Below are positions 1 through 8,111 of a DNA stretch of 48,248 nt, piece after piece. A model generated the notes under the pieces. That model was not told where the DNA came from, did no database searches, and worked only from the letters and a program-made list of their open reading frames with translations. The position numbers were made by a program, and so were the translations under genes. The number at the start of each line of letters is the position of its first letter. Position 1 is the stretch's first letter. Source of the DNA: Kribbella albertanoniae (GTDB lineage: Bacteria; Actinomycetota; Actinomycetes; Propionibacteriales; Kribbellaceae); NCBI RefSeq assembly GCF_004348455.1, contig NZ_SMKA01000031.1, positions 1 through 48,248 of the forward strand, written 5' to 3'.

Positions 1-244
1 CCCCGACCTCCACGCGCTACCGCGCGCCCCGCGGACTACCGCCCGCACTCAACTACCCGTGGTCGCCGTCACCTGCCGCCTTGGCCAGCACCTGGAACAT
101 GTTGGCCAAGGCGCACCGATGCTCGCCTCCAGCGAGCTCTTGGGCGCCCGTGGGCTAGGCCTTTCTACAGGTCAGGTCGCAAGTTCAGAGCCGGCGTCCA
201 ACTCCAACCGATCCCGTACCGGCGCTGGTATTGATCTGCAGCTG
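1..244. other. Left edge without a convincing gene
   Basis: No full-length gene is supported here. The minus strand contains a short open stretch ending in a stop near position 57. It could be the 3' end of a decayed gene, but an in-frame stop lies about 100 bases upstream of that end. A 10-bp inverted repeat (arms 78-87 and 103-112, 15-base spacer) is present and could be a weak hairpin or chance. The segment lies downstream of the short HTH gene and may hold remnants of a longer version of it. Confidence 0.4.
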
Positions 245-562
245 TCATCGGCCCATCCCTAGATCGGCGTCGTTCGAGACACCTAGGACCGCACGTAGGG
301 CCTCACCGTAGGAGCCGCCTGTACGACGGACGGCTCCTCGTTCGAGCTTTGCGATGTAGTGGGCGTCCAGTGGGCGGTTGTCGCCCTTCGTGATCCACAA
401 CCAGGTGCAGACGGCGTCCGCCAACTCCGCGCGTGACATGGAACGGTCGGCGTCAGCCGGGGATGGGGTGCGGAGTCTTGCTTCGCGGAGCGCGTGATTC
501 GGGGACAGCAGGGGTTGGTCCTCTGATGGAGAGCGGGGCGGGCGCGGATCTGATGTCAGCAC
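245..562 (-). CDS. Short HTH (XRE-like) DNA-binding protein
   Basis: A 105-residue protein. Its central block (NHALREARLRTPSP, MSRAELADAV, then DAHYIAKLERGAVR) resembles the N-terminal helix-turn-helix region of large actinobacterial XRE-type regulators. In those proteins the block is followed by several hundred more residues, often with repeats. Here the frame stops a few residues after the HTH (DADLGMGR), so it is either a minimal DNA-binding protein or a truncated regulator. The GTG start at 562 overlaps the end of the upstream resolvase-like gene by 7 bases, which indicates translational coupling. It may bind the operator candidate upstream of that pair. The family assignment rests on motif recognition only. 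Confidence 0.65.
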   Translation of the reverse strand: MLTSDPRPPRSPSEDQPLLSPNHALREARLRTPSPADADRSMSRAELADAVCTWLWITKGDNRPLDAHYIAKLERGAVRRTGGSYGEALRAVLGVSNDADLGMGR

Positions 563-882
563 GCCCGCCCCGCTTGCTGAGGAGGTTCCGAGAGCAGTAC
601 GGCGACCTGCTGAGCTCGGAGCAATTCGCGGAACTCGAGCGGGTTGCCGCTACCTGCGAAGTGGACGAGGCTGGGGACGATCAGAGCCCTGTCGTCCAGC
701 TCCATGACCGCGGCCAGGGCGTTGTGAAATTCGTCGGGAGCGGTCGCAATCTCGTCGATGAAGAGGGCAACTAGTTCGCGATGATTGGCTGCCGCGCAGT
801 CGACGATTCGCTGGCGACGCGACGCCACTTCGGCATCTGTCATCAGGAAGTGTTTCTTGAAGTAGCCAAAGGCGAACCGCAT
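556..882 (-). CDS. Small resolvase-like-fold protein, first gene of HTH pair
   Basis: A 108-residue protein beginning MRFAFGYFKKHFLM. The pattern FGY..., then a conserved helix, then FIDEIATAP and ALIVPSLVHFAG, resembles the compact resolvase-like domain that actinobacteria often pair with XRE regulators. It lacks the length and the DNA-binding tail of a functional serine recombinase, and no catalytic serine in the usual N-terminal context is visible, so recombinase activity is unlikely. The ATG at 882 is preferred over a start at 918 because the conserved block begins there. It is transcribed divergently from the HTH-TPR gene at 1046 and overlaps the short HTH gene by 7 bases. Confidence 0.65.
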   Translation of the reverse strand: MRFAFGYFKKHFLMTDAEVASRRQRIVDCAAANHRELVALFIDEIATAPDEFHNALAAVMELDDRALIVPSLVHFAGSGNPLEFRELLRAQQVAVLLSEPPQQAGRAC

Positions 883-966
883 ATCTGACCCCGTTGCTGC
901 TGAGTTGCTGATGAACAATCAGCGTCGGGCAGGATGCTTTGACAGCGACATGGTGTGCTGCCGACG

Positions 967-985
967 CAGTACTGAACCTGTACTG
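967..985. promoter_or_regulatory. Palindromic operator candidate between divergent genes
   Basis: CAGTAC, seven bases, then GTACTG forms a perfect 6-bp inverted repeat. The same stretch is a direct repeat: TACTGAACC occurs at 970-978 and again at 981-989, exactly 11 bases apart, so both copies face the same side of the helix. It sits between the divergent resolvase-like gene (start 882) and the HTH-TPR gene (start 1046). A repressor encoded by one of the flanking HTH genes is the obvious candidate ligand, but this is inference. Confidence 0.5.
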
Positions 986-1045
986 AACCGACACCCGTTG
1001 TTCGGCTGGAGCGGTGCACGCTTGAGTGCCAGACTGGGGCCCGTG

Positions 1046-2287
1046 ATGGTGCAGGTCTGGTCGGGCCGTGAAGTGCGAGCTCTGCGCGAAAGCCAGCGGC
1101 TCAGCATTCGCGAGTTCGCGGCGCGGATCGGCGTGAGCGAGCGGATGGTGTCCCGCTGGGAAGCGGGCGGTGAGCGGATCCGGCCGAGGCCGATCAATCA
1201 GGAGGGGCTGGATTCGCTGCTGGCCGGCGCGAGCGACGACGTACGGACGCGGTTCGCCTCCCGCCTGGAGATTGCCAGGGAGCCAGTCCCTGCCGCTGTG
1301 AAGCATCGACCAGCTACCGCGCTTGCAGGACGACGAACCCACGATCCGGACGTTCTCGCGATGCGTTCGTTCCGATCCGCTGACCTGCAGGTCGGCGGTG
1401 GACACTTGTACGGCTCAGTGGTGAAGTACCTGCGCACAGAGGTCGGTCCGCGGCTGTTCGGCGGCGACGACCCTGTCGAAGATCCGGGTGTCTTCACAGC
1501 CGCTGCCGGTTTGACCGAGATGGCTGGTTGGATGGCTCATGACGCGGGCCGAGACGACCGCGCGTACAGTCATTTCCTCCGCGCGTTCCACCTGTCGAAG
1601 GCCGGTCAGGACCGACAACTCGGAGTCCACGTACTCGCCAGCCTCAGCCATCTGGCACACCACCGAGCCGACCCGAACGGCGCGATCCGCTTCGCCCAAG
1701 CGGGCGAGACGGCACTCGCTGAAGGTCCTGCAAACCCCGAACTCCGGGCACGACTCCTGGCCATGCAAGCGCGCGGACGAGCGGCACTAGGTGACGATCA
1801 CGAGACGCGGACGTTGCTCGGCAGAGCCGAATCCGCAATCGGTGGATCGTCGTCAGATGCATCATCGGAGTGGATCAGTCACTTCGACAGCGGAAGCCTG
1901 GCGAGCGAGGCCGCGCGGTGCATGCGACAGCTCGGGCGCCCCGCGGAAACCCAAAGCCACGCCGAGGCGATCATTCGACTACGGCCGTCGAACCGGACTC
2001 GCAGTCATGCCTTTGGCCAGCTCTTCCTGACGGCTGCACTCATTGATCAGGGCGAGCCAGAGCAAGCATGTCGGATCCTGCACGACGTTGTGGAATCAAC
2101 GCAGAGCCTGGGCTCCTACCTGATCGTTCAGCAGCTCCGGGAGATCTACGAACGCCTGACGCCGTACGCGGGCATCAACAGCGTCAGCGAAACCCGGCAG
2201 GTGCTCGCTGAGACTCTGCGCCAGCGGGCCTGGCTGCAGCAATGGATCATTTCTGGCACCGTCGAGACACAGCCCGAGCAACGATGA
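1046..2287 (+). CDS. HTH (XRE) regulator with C-terminal TPR-like region
   Basis: A 413-residue protein. Residues about 7-40 form a clear XRE helix-turn-helix (REVRALRESQRLSIREFAA, then IGVSERMVSRWEAGG). The remaining 300 or so residues are alpha-helical and look like tetratricopeptide-type repeats (AYSHFLRAFHLSKAG, HVLASLSHLAHHRADPNGA, LRARLLAMQARGRAALGD). The architecture resembles actinobacterial regulators whose TPR domain senses a ligand or partner. ATG 1046 is chosen because the HTH begins immediately after it; the longer frame upstream runs through the operator candidate. Its stop overlaps the NUDIX start (ATGA), so the two are cotranscribed and translationally coupled. Confidence 0.85.
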   Translation: MVQVWSGREVRALRESQRLSIREFAARIGVSERMVSRWEAGGERIRPRPINQEGLDSLLAGASDDVRTRFASRLEIAREPVPAAVKHRPATALAGRRTHDPDVLAMRSFRSADLQVGGGHLYGSVVKYLRTEVGPRLFGGDDPVEDPGVFTAAAGLTEMAGWMAHDAGRDDRAYSHFLRAFHLSKAGQDRQLGVHVLASLSHLAHHRADPNGAIRFAQAGETALAEGPANPELRARLLAMQARGRAALGDDHETRTLLGRAESAIGGSSSDASSEWISHFDSGSLASEAARCMRQLGRPAETQSHAEAIIRLRPSNRTRSHAFGQLFLTAALIDQGEPEQACRILHDVVESTQSLGSYLIVQQLREIYERLTPYAGINSVSETRQVLAETLRQRAWLQQWIISGTVETQPEQR

Positions 2288-2808
2288 CGGCCGACGAACC
2301 GCTGTACAAGCGCGACCCAGAGGCTTGGCGGGATCACCTGGCCGAGGGCAATGCCAAACAAGCACGCAAGCGTGTCGGTGCCGATGCGATTCTGCGAGAC
2401 GAAGGCGGCCGGATCCTTCTCGTCGACCCTGACTACAAGCCCGACTGGGATCTCCCCGGCGGGATGATCGAGGCGAACGAGCCGCCGCTCGACGGCGTTC
2501 TCCGCGAGCTGAACGAGGAACTGAACCTTCAACTCGACCCGTCCGACCTGACGCTCGCCTGCATCGACTGGGTGTCGCCCCACGGCCCGTGGGACGACTC
2601 GTTGATGTTCATCTTCGACGCCGGCCGCCTCTCCTCAACGCAGCTCGCTCACCTCGAGCCCGACCTCAGTGAACTGCGCCGCTACACGTTCCTCGCGCCC
2701 GACGAAGCCCGTGACCGACTTCGACCGTACGTCTGGCTCCGCCTCGAAGCAGCCCTCAAGGCCGCCGAGTCGCACACCGTCGCCTACCTCCACGACGGCA
2801 GGAGTTGA
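2284..2808 (+). CDS. NUDIX hydrolase
   Basis: A 174-residue NUDIX-fold enzyme, expected to cleave a nucleoside-diphosphate-linked substrate with a divalent metal. The NUDIX box is visible from GGMIEANE through RELNEELNL and keeps the catalytic RE and EE residues. The usual glycine after EE is replaced by asparagine. LPGG just before the box is typical. Translation starts at an ATG that overlaps the TGA of the HTH-TPR gene. The flavoprotein remnant follows after 3 bases, making a regulator, NUDIX and flavoprotein transcription unit. Substrate unknown. Confidence 0.88.
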   Translation: MTADEPLYKRDPEAWRDHLAEGNAKQARKRVGADAILRDEGGRILLVDPDYKPDWDLPGGMIEANEPPLDGVLRELNEELNLQLDPSDLTLACIDWVSPHGPWDDSLMFIFDAGRLSSTQLAHLEPDLSELRRYTFLAPDEARDRLRPYVWLRLEAALKAAESHTVAYLHDGRS

Positions 2809-2811
2809 GGT

Positions 2812-3337
2812 GTGAGTCGTATTCTGCATCTGATCGTTTGCGGCGCCGGCCCTGCGGAGCGAGTCGCGGACCTGATCGACTTGGCGCGGCAGAACGGCTG
2901 GGAGACGTATTGCATCGTGACCGAGGCCGCGGCTGAACACTTCGTCGATCTCGACGAACTGCGGAAGGCCGCCGGGCATCAGGTCCGAACTACTTATCGT
3001 GTTGAGGGTGACGGGCGGGTGCCGCCTGCCGATGCGGTGATCGTGGCGCCGGCGACCTACAACACGATCAACAAGTGGGCGGCAGGAGTGGCAGACAACT
3101 ACGCACTGACGCAGCTCGCCGAGCTGACGGGAAGCCGGCGTTCGCATCGTCGTTGTTCCTTTCGTCAACCAGGCTCTGGCGGCGAACGCGGTGTTCCGTC
3201 GAAGCGTCGAGAGCCTCCGCGCGGCCGGGGTTCGCGTCCTGTTCGGGCCGGGCGAGCTCGAGCCTCATCCGCCTCGGACCGGTGGCTCTGCACTGGCCTG
3301 CTTCCCGTGGAGTCTCGCGCTACGCGCCGCCTCCTAG
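2812..3337 (+). pseudogene. Frameshifted flavoprotein (PPC decarboxylase-like)
   Basis: The first part (MSRILHLIVCGAGPAE, ADAVIVAPATYNTINKWAAG, IADNYALTQLAEL-like) matches the flavoprotein/phosphopantothenoylcysteine decarboxylase fold that binds FMN. The frame breaks near 3130-3134. From 3134 the next frame carries the expected continuation (GVRIVVVPFVNQALAANAVF, then RRSVESLRAAGVRVLFGPGE) and ends at the TAG at 3335-3337. Removing one A near 3133 restores a protein of about 174 residues, the usual size for such stand-alone flavoproteins. This is either a true single-base insertion or a sequencing/assembly error. Translation starts at GTG 2812 with AGGAG just upstream. Confidence 0.85.
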
Positions 3338-3349
3338 TGCGGCGCCCCG

Positions 3350-4564
3350 TCAGCTCGACCGTCCGGCTGCCGATCGGCGTCGCAGGACCCGGCGTCGATC
3401 GTGTGCTGAGATGCTTTCGCCCCCTTCGGCCTTGTAGGCATGGACGGCGAAGCGAGGGAACTGGACCAGATCGGGGTCGAGGTCCTTGACATCTGCCGCC
3501 AAGTCCTGGCGAACGATCTCAAAGGCTGAGGGCGCTGCTCGCTGCAGACGGCTGAGCGAGGAGGTGATCTGCCGGGCCACGATTTCCTGGCTCGGGCGGT
3601 CGTCCTGAGACTGGTAGGTCTGGCTGAGCACCTTCTTCAGCTTGGGGAACCCTGATTCGCATGCGAGTGTGTCGACCTGCGCGTAGATCGGCTGGTACTG
3701 GTTGCTAGGGCTGCCCAGGACCAGCAGAATCCCGCCTGGGGTGAGCGAGCGTGCCAACTCGCGGATCTCGACTTCGAAGGCGGCCGTCATGCTCGGCACA
3801 GTAAGGAAATTGCACAGGATGATGAGGTCGTAGGCGCTCGGCGGGAAGCCTCCTTGATCGAGTGCGAACTCACGGGCCTGACGTTCGCTGAGGTACTCGT
3901 CAGCTCGGTCGAAATCGGCTTGAATGTTGTTCGCGACAGCGCCGATGCCGTCGTGGTGCAGTTGGCGTGCTGAGAAGGCCTGGAAGTTGCGATATGTCGT
4001 TCCATACAGCCGTCTCCGCCCGTGTGTCGGGACCATTTCGGATAGGAATTGGATCAACGGCGCCCATGCCGGTCCGCGGTCGACCGAGCTAGGAATCACG
4101 GCCGGTGCTGGTTGGATCGGCTGCTCAGTTCGCCGACACCAGTCGGCGAACTGAGCGTAGTAGTCGCCGACAGCGTAGGAGGCTGGAGAAGGACCAGCGC
4201 CTACCTCCAACAGTGTGACCGCCGTCTTGCGAATAGGCAGATGACCCAAAGTACACAGAGCATCGAGGGCCTGCCGGATACGCCCATACCGGTCGAGCAG
4301 GTGCCAGCAGATGTAGGCGAGGCACTGCTCACGGGTGTCGAACGGCAGGCTGTCGCACCTCGCTAGGACCGGATTAAGTTGGTCGATGACCGCTTCAGCC
4401 TCCGGACGATCCCGCGCGTCGTACGGCATGAGCTGCTGGATACCTCGAGACAGATCATTCATATCGCCGTACCGTGCCGAGCCCGGTGACGTCGCTGCAC
4501 CAATCCAGGTATCTGCAATGGCAAGCTGCCAACGCTTGGCGGTCGGTTGTGTCCCTGATCGCAT
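3350..4564 (-). CDS. SAM-dependent methyltransferase-like protein
   Basis: A 404-residue protein. A class I methyltransferase motif I is visible (TLLEVGAGPSPAS, about residue 110), and a post-core segment (YDLIILCNFLTV, then LTPGGILLVLGSPSNQYQPI) matches the beta4-beta5 region of such enzymes. The N-terminal hundred residues are helical and the C-terminal part is unfamiliar, so the substrate is unknown. ATG 4564 is chosen because GGAGGGAC lies 6 bases upstream; a GTG at 4591 would be the longer alternative. It converges on the flavoprotein remnant (12-base gap). It lies 185 bases downstream of the membrane protein on the same strand, so cotranscription is possible but not shown. Confidence 0.72.
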   Translation of the reverse strand: MRSGTQPTAKRWQLAIADTWIGAATSPGSARYGDMNDLSRGIQQLMPYDARDRPEAEAVIDQLNPVLARCDSLPFDTREQCLAYICWHLLDRYGRIRQALDALCTLGHLPIRKTAVTLLEVGAGPSPASYAVGDYYAQFADWCRRTEQPIQPAPAVIPSSVDRGPAWAPLIQFLSEMVPTHGRRRLYGTTYRNFQAFSARQLHHDGIGAVANNIQADFDRADEYLSERQAREFALDQGGFPPSAYDLIILCNFLTVPSMTAAFEVEIRELARSLTPGGILLVLGSPSNQYQPIYAQVDTLACESGFPKLKKVLSQTYQSQDDRPSQEIVARQITSSLSRLQRAAPSAFEIVRQDLAADVKDLDPDLVQFPRFAVHAYKAEGGESISAHDRRRVLRRRSAAGRSS

Positions 4565-4749
4565 GACGTCCCTCCGCGGATTGGCGGCCACATTGGCCTT
4601 GCTACTCTCATCGTCGATCCAGTGACATAACAGAGGTCACAGAGCCGTATGGTGATACGCGAAGCGCCAAGGGTTTGCCGGGGTATCTCTGGCGACCTGG
4701 TGGTGTTGACCTGAGTGGAAGAGTCCGGTCATGGACGTGCTGACGACCG

Positions 4750-6444
4750 CTAGTTTTGTCGGCTCTTGACGTAGTTTCGGAACGCCAGCAGACCCGTGAC
4801 GAGAGGGATGGCCACGGCGGCACGAGCCAGATGCTGCCACAGCGACGTCAGAGAGGAATTGCCTGCGTAGAGCAGGCCAGTTAGCGGGCCGACGGCCTGC
4901 TTCCCAGCCTCCCCGAGAAGCGTGAGAAGCCCATGTGGGGTCGGATCAGGCTTCAACCCGAGACTGATCGCCGCCACGCAAAGAGAGACGGCCATCCATG
5001 TGAAGAGCGCGGGCATCGGCCGTTCGCCGTAGCCGAGCAGCCGGTACCCAGCGAGAACGGCGTACTCGACCCGGCTCGTGACGCCACGGTGGCGTAGACG
5101 GTAGGCGTTCCAGGCAACTTTGGTTCTCGTCGAGCCCGGGGCACCCTTCTCGATCACAAGGCGTTGTAACTCCCGCAGCAGTTCTGCGTCCTGGCGAAGC
5201 CCGCGATCGAGCTGACGGCGATGGCGATCGCTGGTCGACCGGTGTTGCTTCCAGCGCTTGAGCGGCTGAAGCAGCCCATGCTCGGATCCCGGAAGGTCAG
5301 CTGTATCGGGATCAACATGGTAGGTATCAGCCATCGCCGCGAGGACATCCCGTCCTGCCAGGCCGTGTGGTGTCCTGAAACCGGTCAGAACTGAGCCGGC
5401 GAGATGGTCTGCGGCACGGGGTACGTTGCGCGACGTTTTGATGTCCGCGATAAGGAAGCCGTCGGCCGAGCCGATCAGATGGCACTTGCTGACCATCCCG
5501 AGTGTAAGCGTCCCGCTGAGCTCATCAACGACTGAATCCTCATCCGCGGACAGGGTCGGATGCTGTTCACCGGTATCGATGGAACAGGTCAAGCTGTTGA
5601 CCGTCGATCCCGTCCCGAGCGTGAGGTGTGCAGGTCCGCTGATCTTGCAGTCCTGGACGAACTTCGACCGGATCTGCACGGCCGACTGGGCTTCCAACCG
5701 CAGATCCGTGAGCATCTCCACAGTCCAGTCCCGACCGGCGTAGTCGGATCCGAATCGGAGCGTCGCCGCGTCACTCTGGCCGGTCAGCTGGACGACGATC
5801 GGTGCTTTCTTCGCGGGAAACCTCAGGTCGGCGGATCCGATGACTGTCAGCAACATGATCCGCGGGACGTTCCCGCCGGGGAGGTCGATCGACGACGTTC
5901 CTCGCACAGTCACGTAATCGCGATCGGATTCGAGCCGTAGAGTCGAACCGGTCACCGCGACATGAGCTGCCGCAGGAAAACCTCGCAAGAGAGCCAACGT
6001 CCCCGACTGAATCTCGACGCGGCCCCTGTACTCGTCGTGGGCGCCGATAGTTAGCGGTCTGTTCCCCGCGCCGGATGCCAGCGTCACGTCTCCGAGGAAC
6101 GCGCTATCGAGATAGACGTCCACGCGGTCCGGTTGGGAGTTCACCTCCTCCAGGAGCAGGCTGAGGCGCGCCGATCGGTCTAGGTGGCGAAGGTGTACCG
6201 CATGCATACCGCCGACGAACGCGAAGCGCATCTGGGTGTTGGAGCCCTCCGGCAGGTTGGAAAGATCAAGGTGGGCAGGTCCGGCAATTGTCAGATCCAG
6301 GGCTGAGTCGAACCCCTCAGGAATATCTACCTTCGTTACGACGGGCACCTCGCGAAGTCCTTCGAGGTACGTCTGTAGCTGGTCTTCCCATGCCGGGCGA
6401 CCGGTGGTGTTCGTTGGCACAGGTCGATCCTGGAGCGATGGCAT
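4750..6444 (-). CDS. Beta-repeat protein with C-terminal two-helix membrane module
   Basis: A 564-residue protein of unknown function. Residues about 35-330 are a run of short beta-strands with recurring turns (LDLTIAGPAHLDLS, IQSGTLALLRG, VTGSTLRLES, RGTSSIDLPGG, KISGPAHLTLGTG), which suggests a solenoid or bactofilin-like sheet. No signal peptide is seen, so this part is probably cytoplasmic. A charged helical linker (about 390-450) leads to YRLLGYGERPMPALF and two hydrophobic segments (about 485-505 and 535-555). That GYGxRP-plus-two-helix module resembles the one at the C-terminus of many pentapeptide-repeat membrane proteins. The gene lies 113 bases after the OLD nuclease gene and may be in its transcript. 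Confidence 0.75.
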   Translation of the reverse strand: MPSLQDRPVPTNTTGRPAWEDQLQTYLEGLREVPVVTKVDIPEGFDSALDLTIAGPAHLDLSNLPEGSNTQMRFAFVGGMHAVHLRHLDRSARLSLLLEEVNSQPDRVDVYLDSAFLGDVTLASGAGNRPLTIGAHDEYRGRVEIQSGTLALLRGFPAAAHVAVTGSTLRLESDRDYVTVRGTSSIDLPGGNVPRIMLLTVIGSADLRFPAKKAPIVVQLTGQSDAATLRFGSDYAGRDWTVEMLTDLRLEAQSAVQIRSKFVQDCKISGPAHLTLGTGSTVNSLTCSIDTGEQHPTLSADEDSVVDELSGTLTLGMVSKCHLIGSADGFLIADIKTSRNVPRAADHLAGSVLTGFRTPHGLAGRDVLAAMADTYHVDPDTADLPGSEHGLLQPLKRWKQHRSTSDRHRRQLDRGLRQDAELLRELQRLVIEKGAPGSTRTKVAWNAYRLRHRGVTSRVEYAVLAGYRLLGYGERPMPALFTWMAVSLCVAAISLGLKPDPTPHGLLTLLGEAGKQAVGPLTGLLYAGNSSLTSLWQHLARAAVAIPLVTGLLAFRNYVKSRQN

Positions 6445-6557
6445 CGCCTAATCAAGACCAATCGCCGGAGGTTGTGGCAGCTCAGCCGCCAATCAGGCTG
6501 GCGCGCCCGCATGGAGAAGCCGTCTGGCGCCGTTGTGGGCGCACGCGACCATTCCAG

Positions 6558-8105
6558 TCATCGATAGAGGTCCGCGTGTCCCGACATGATCGTGTTCAGA
6601 ATCTCGATGAGCTCGTGTGCGCTTTCCTCCACCTCCGCGCGCGACCCATCGGGACTGTTGAACCAGGCGCAGACTTCTTCGACGAGCGCGCCTTTGAGGG
6701 ATCGTTGTGCTTCCCAGGTAGCCCCAGCGGCGCGTGCGGTCTCGATCTCGGCAACTCGCTCTTCGAACCGGCGAGGGTAGTACTTCTCGATCATCGGCTC
6801 GGTCGTGGTGATGAACCGGTCGGCCGGCCACTTGCTGAAGGCCGTGGTCAGCGCATCTGTGGCCTTTTTGCCGGACTGGTCGCCGTCGACCAGGACCCAT
6901 GCCCTCGGCGTAGGTTCGGAGTCATCGCTCTTTTGCACGAACAACATGAAATGCCTGAGATCCTCGAAGATCTTCCTCACACGGCCGGTGCCGCCGGCAG
7001 CGAGGGTGCGGAAGCCCGCAAGCTTCGGGACGAACGCAGGTATGAGCACCTCACGGAAGAATCTCTCCGCAGTGCTCTCCTCGAAGATCAGCCAACCGAT
7101 CGGCTCAGTGATGTCATAGCCAAGGTCAGCCAGGGCCTCGCGACGGTCGAGTGCGCTGTCGAGGCGCGTGTACGTCGTGGTTGGCACTTGACCGTCGGAC
7201 TGCTCGAGAGTTGTTCGGTACACGACAGCGCCGGCAGCAGACCCGAGCGTCCGCAGTACGAGGTCGCTATGTGTCGAAACAACAACCTGGTAGCCGAGCT
7301 CGTCAACCGCTTCGAGGATGACCTTCAACAACTCACGCAATGCCTCAGGATGTAGATCGTTCTCGGGCTCTTCGAGCAAGAGGACACGACGGCCGGGGCT
7401 CGCAAGCTCGGCGAGGATGGTGATGACGCTGCTGACCCCCTCCCCCATACGTTCGAGCGATACGTTCTCGTATTGCCTGATTGACAGACCCGGCTGCTGG
7501 CCATTCTGACTAACGAACGTTCCGATCGACGTCCCAGGTCCTAGAACCCGCCTGACGAGTTCGCGATAGCGCCGTCCCTCCGTATGGTCGCCTGACAGTG
7601 ACTGCAGCAGCGCTGTCAGGTCTCGGTCGGTTACGTTGACGCTTCGGGAGCGGTCGTCGTCCACTCCGTGGTCGTATGCGTTGACCTTCCTTCTTGCGAA
7701 GACCGGCACGAAGAGATGGTGCGGACGGCGCGCGGCCAGCGGTGCAATGCCGGTCGCGGCCCGACCGTTGTCCCAAACCAGCCGCACGGTTGGCTGTTCG
7801 TCTGATGGTGCTGTGACTCTGATTCCGAGATTTGGTGGTACTGAGCTCGGGTCGGGAAAGGAAGTCGTTGCTGCTTCGACCGGTGGGTCCGCGAGCGCCA
7901 TGTCGACCAGCACAGGGTCTGCGCTGCGGAGTCGATGGTCGTCCTGATGGAACTGAGCTCCGGCCTGTGCAAGGTACAGCGCTCGCAGGAGGGCTGACTT
8001 GCCGGAGTTGTTGCGCCCGATCAGCACGGTGACCGGGCCTAGTTCGAGCTTCTCCGTGTTGACGATCGAACGATACGACTGGACTCCGACCCACTTGACG
8101 ATCAA
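6558..8105 (-). CDS. OLD-family ATP-dependent nuclease (AAA ATPase + TOPRIM)
   Basis: A 515-residue protein. The ABC/SMC-like ATPase half has Walker A GRNNSGKS (30-37), a signature-like segment LERMGEGVSSV (about 218-228), Walker B VLLLEEPENDLHP (241-253) and an H-loop STHSD (277-281). The C-terminal half has TOPRIM features: a glutamate-bearing strand LIFEEST (339-345) and the metal-binding DGD (407-409). This domain order defines OLD-type nucleases, many of which act in phage defence or DNA processing. The TTG start at 8105 lies 6 bases after the uvrB stop. No strong Shine-Dalgarno is visible, so translation may depend on coupling to uvrB. The membrane protein follows 113 bases downstream. 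Confidence 0.88.
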   Translation of the reverse strand: MIVKWVGVQSYRSIVNTEKLELGPVTVLIGRNNSGKSALLRALYLAQAGAQFHQDDHRLRSADPVLVDMALADPPVEAATTSFPDPSSVPPNLGIRVTAPSDEQPTVRLVWDNGRAATGIAPLAARRPHHLFVPVFARRKVNAYDHGVDDDRSRSVNVTDRDLTALLQSLSGDHTEGRRYRELVRRVLGPGTSIGTFVSQNGQQPGLSIRQYENVSLERMGEGVSSVITILAELASPGRRVLLLEEPENDLHPEALRELLKVILEAVDELGYQVVVSTHSDLVLRTLGSAAGAVVYRTTLEQSDGQVPTTTYTRLDSALDRREALADLGYDITEPIGWLIFEESTAERFFREVLIPAFVPKLAGFRTLAAGGTGRVRKIFEDLRHFMLFVQKSDDSEPTPRAWVLVDGDQSGKKATDALTTAFSKWPADRFITTTEPMIEKYYPRRFEERVAEIETARAAGATWEAQRSLKGALVEEVCAWFNSPDGSRAEVEESAHELIEILNTIMSGHADLYR

Positions 8106-8111
8106 GTCGCG

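Noticed and set aside
556..882. A functional site-specific recombinase and an integrated element
   Set aside because: The protein is too short, has no DNA-binding tail, and no attachment-site duplications were seen nearby.
4592..4749. Small open frames between the methyltransferase-like and membrane protein genes
   Set aside because: They lack ribosome-binding sites and recognisable sequence, and they overlap neighbouring genes.
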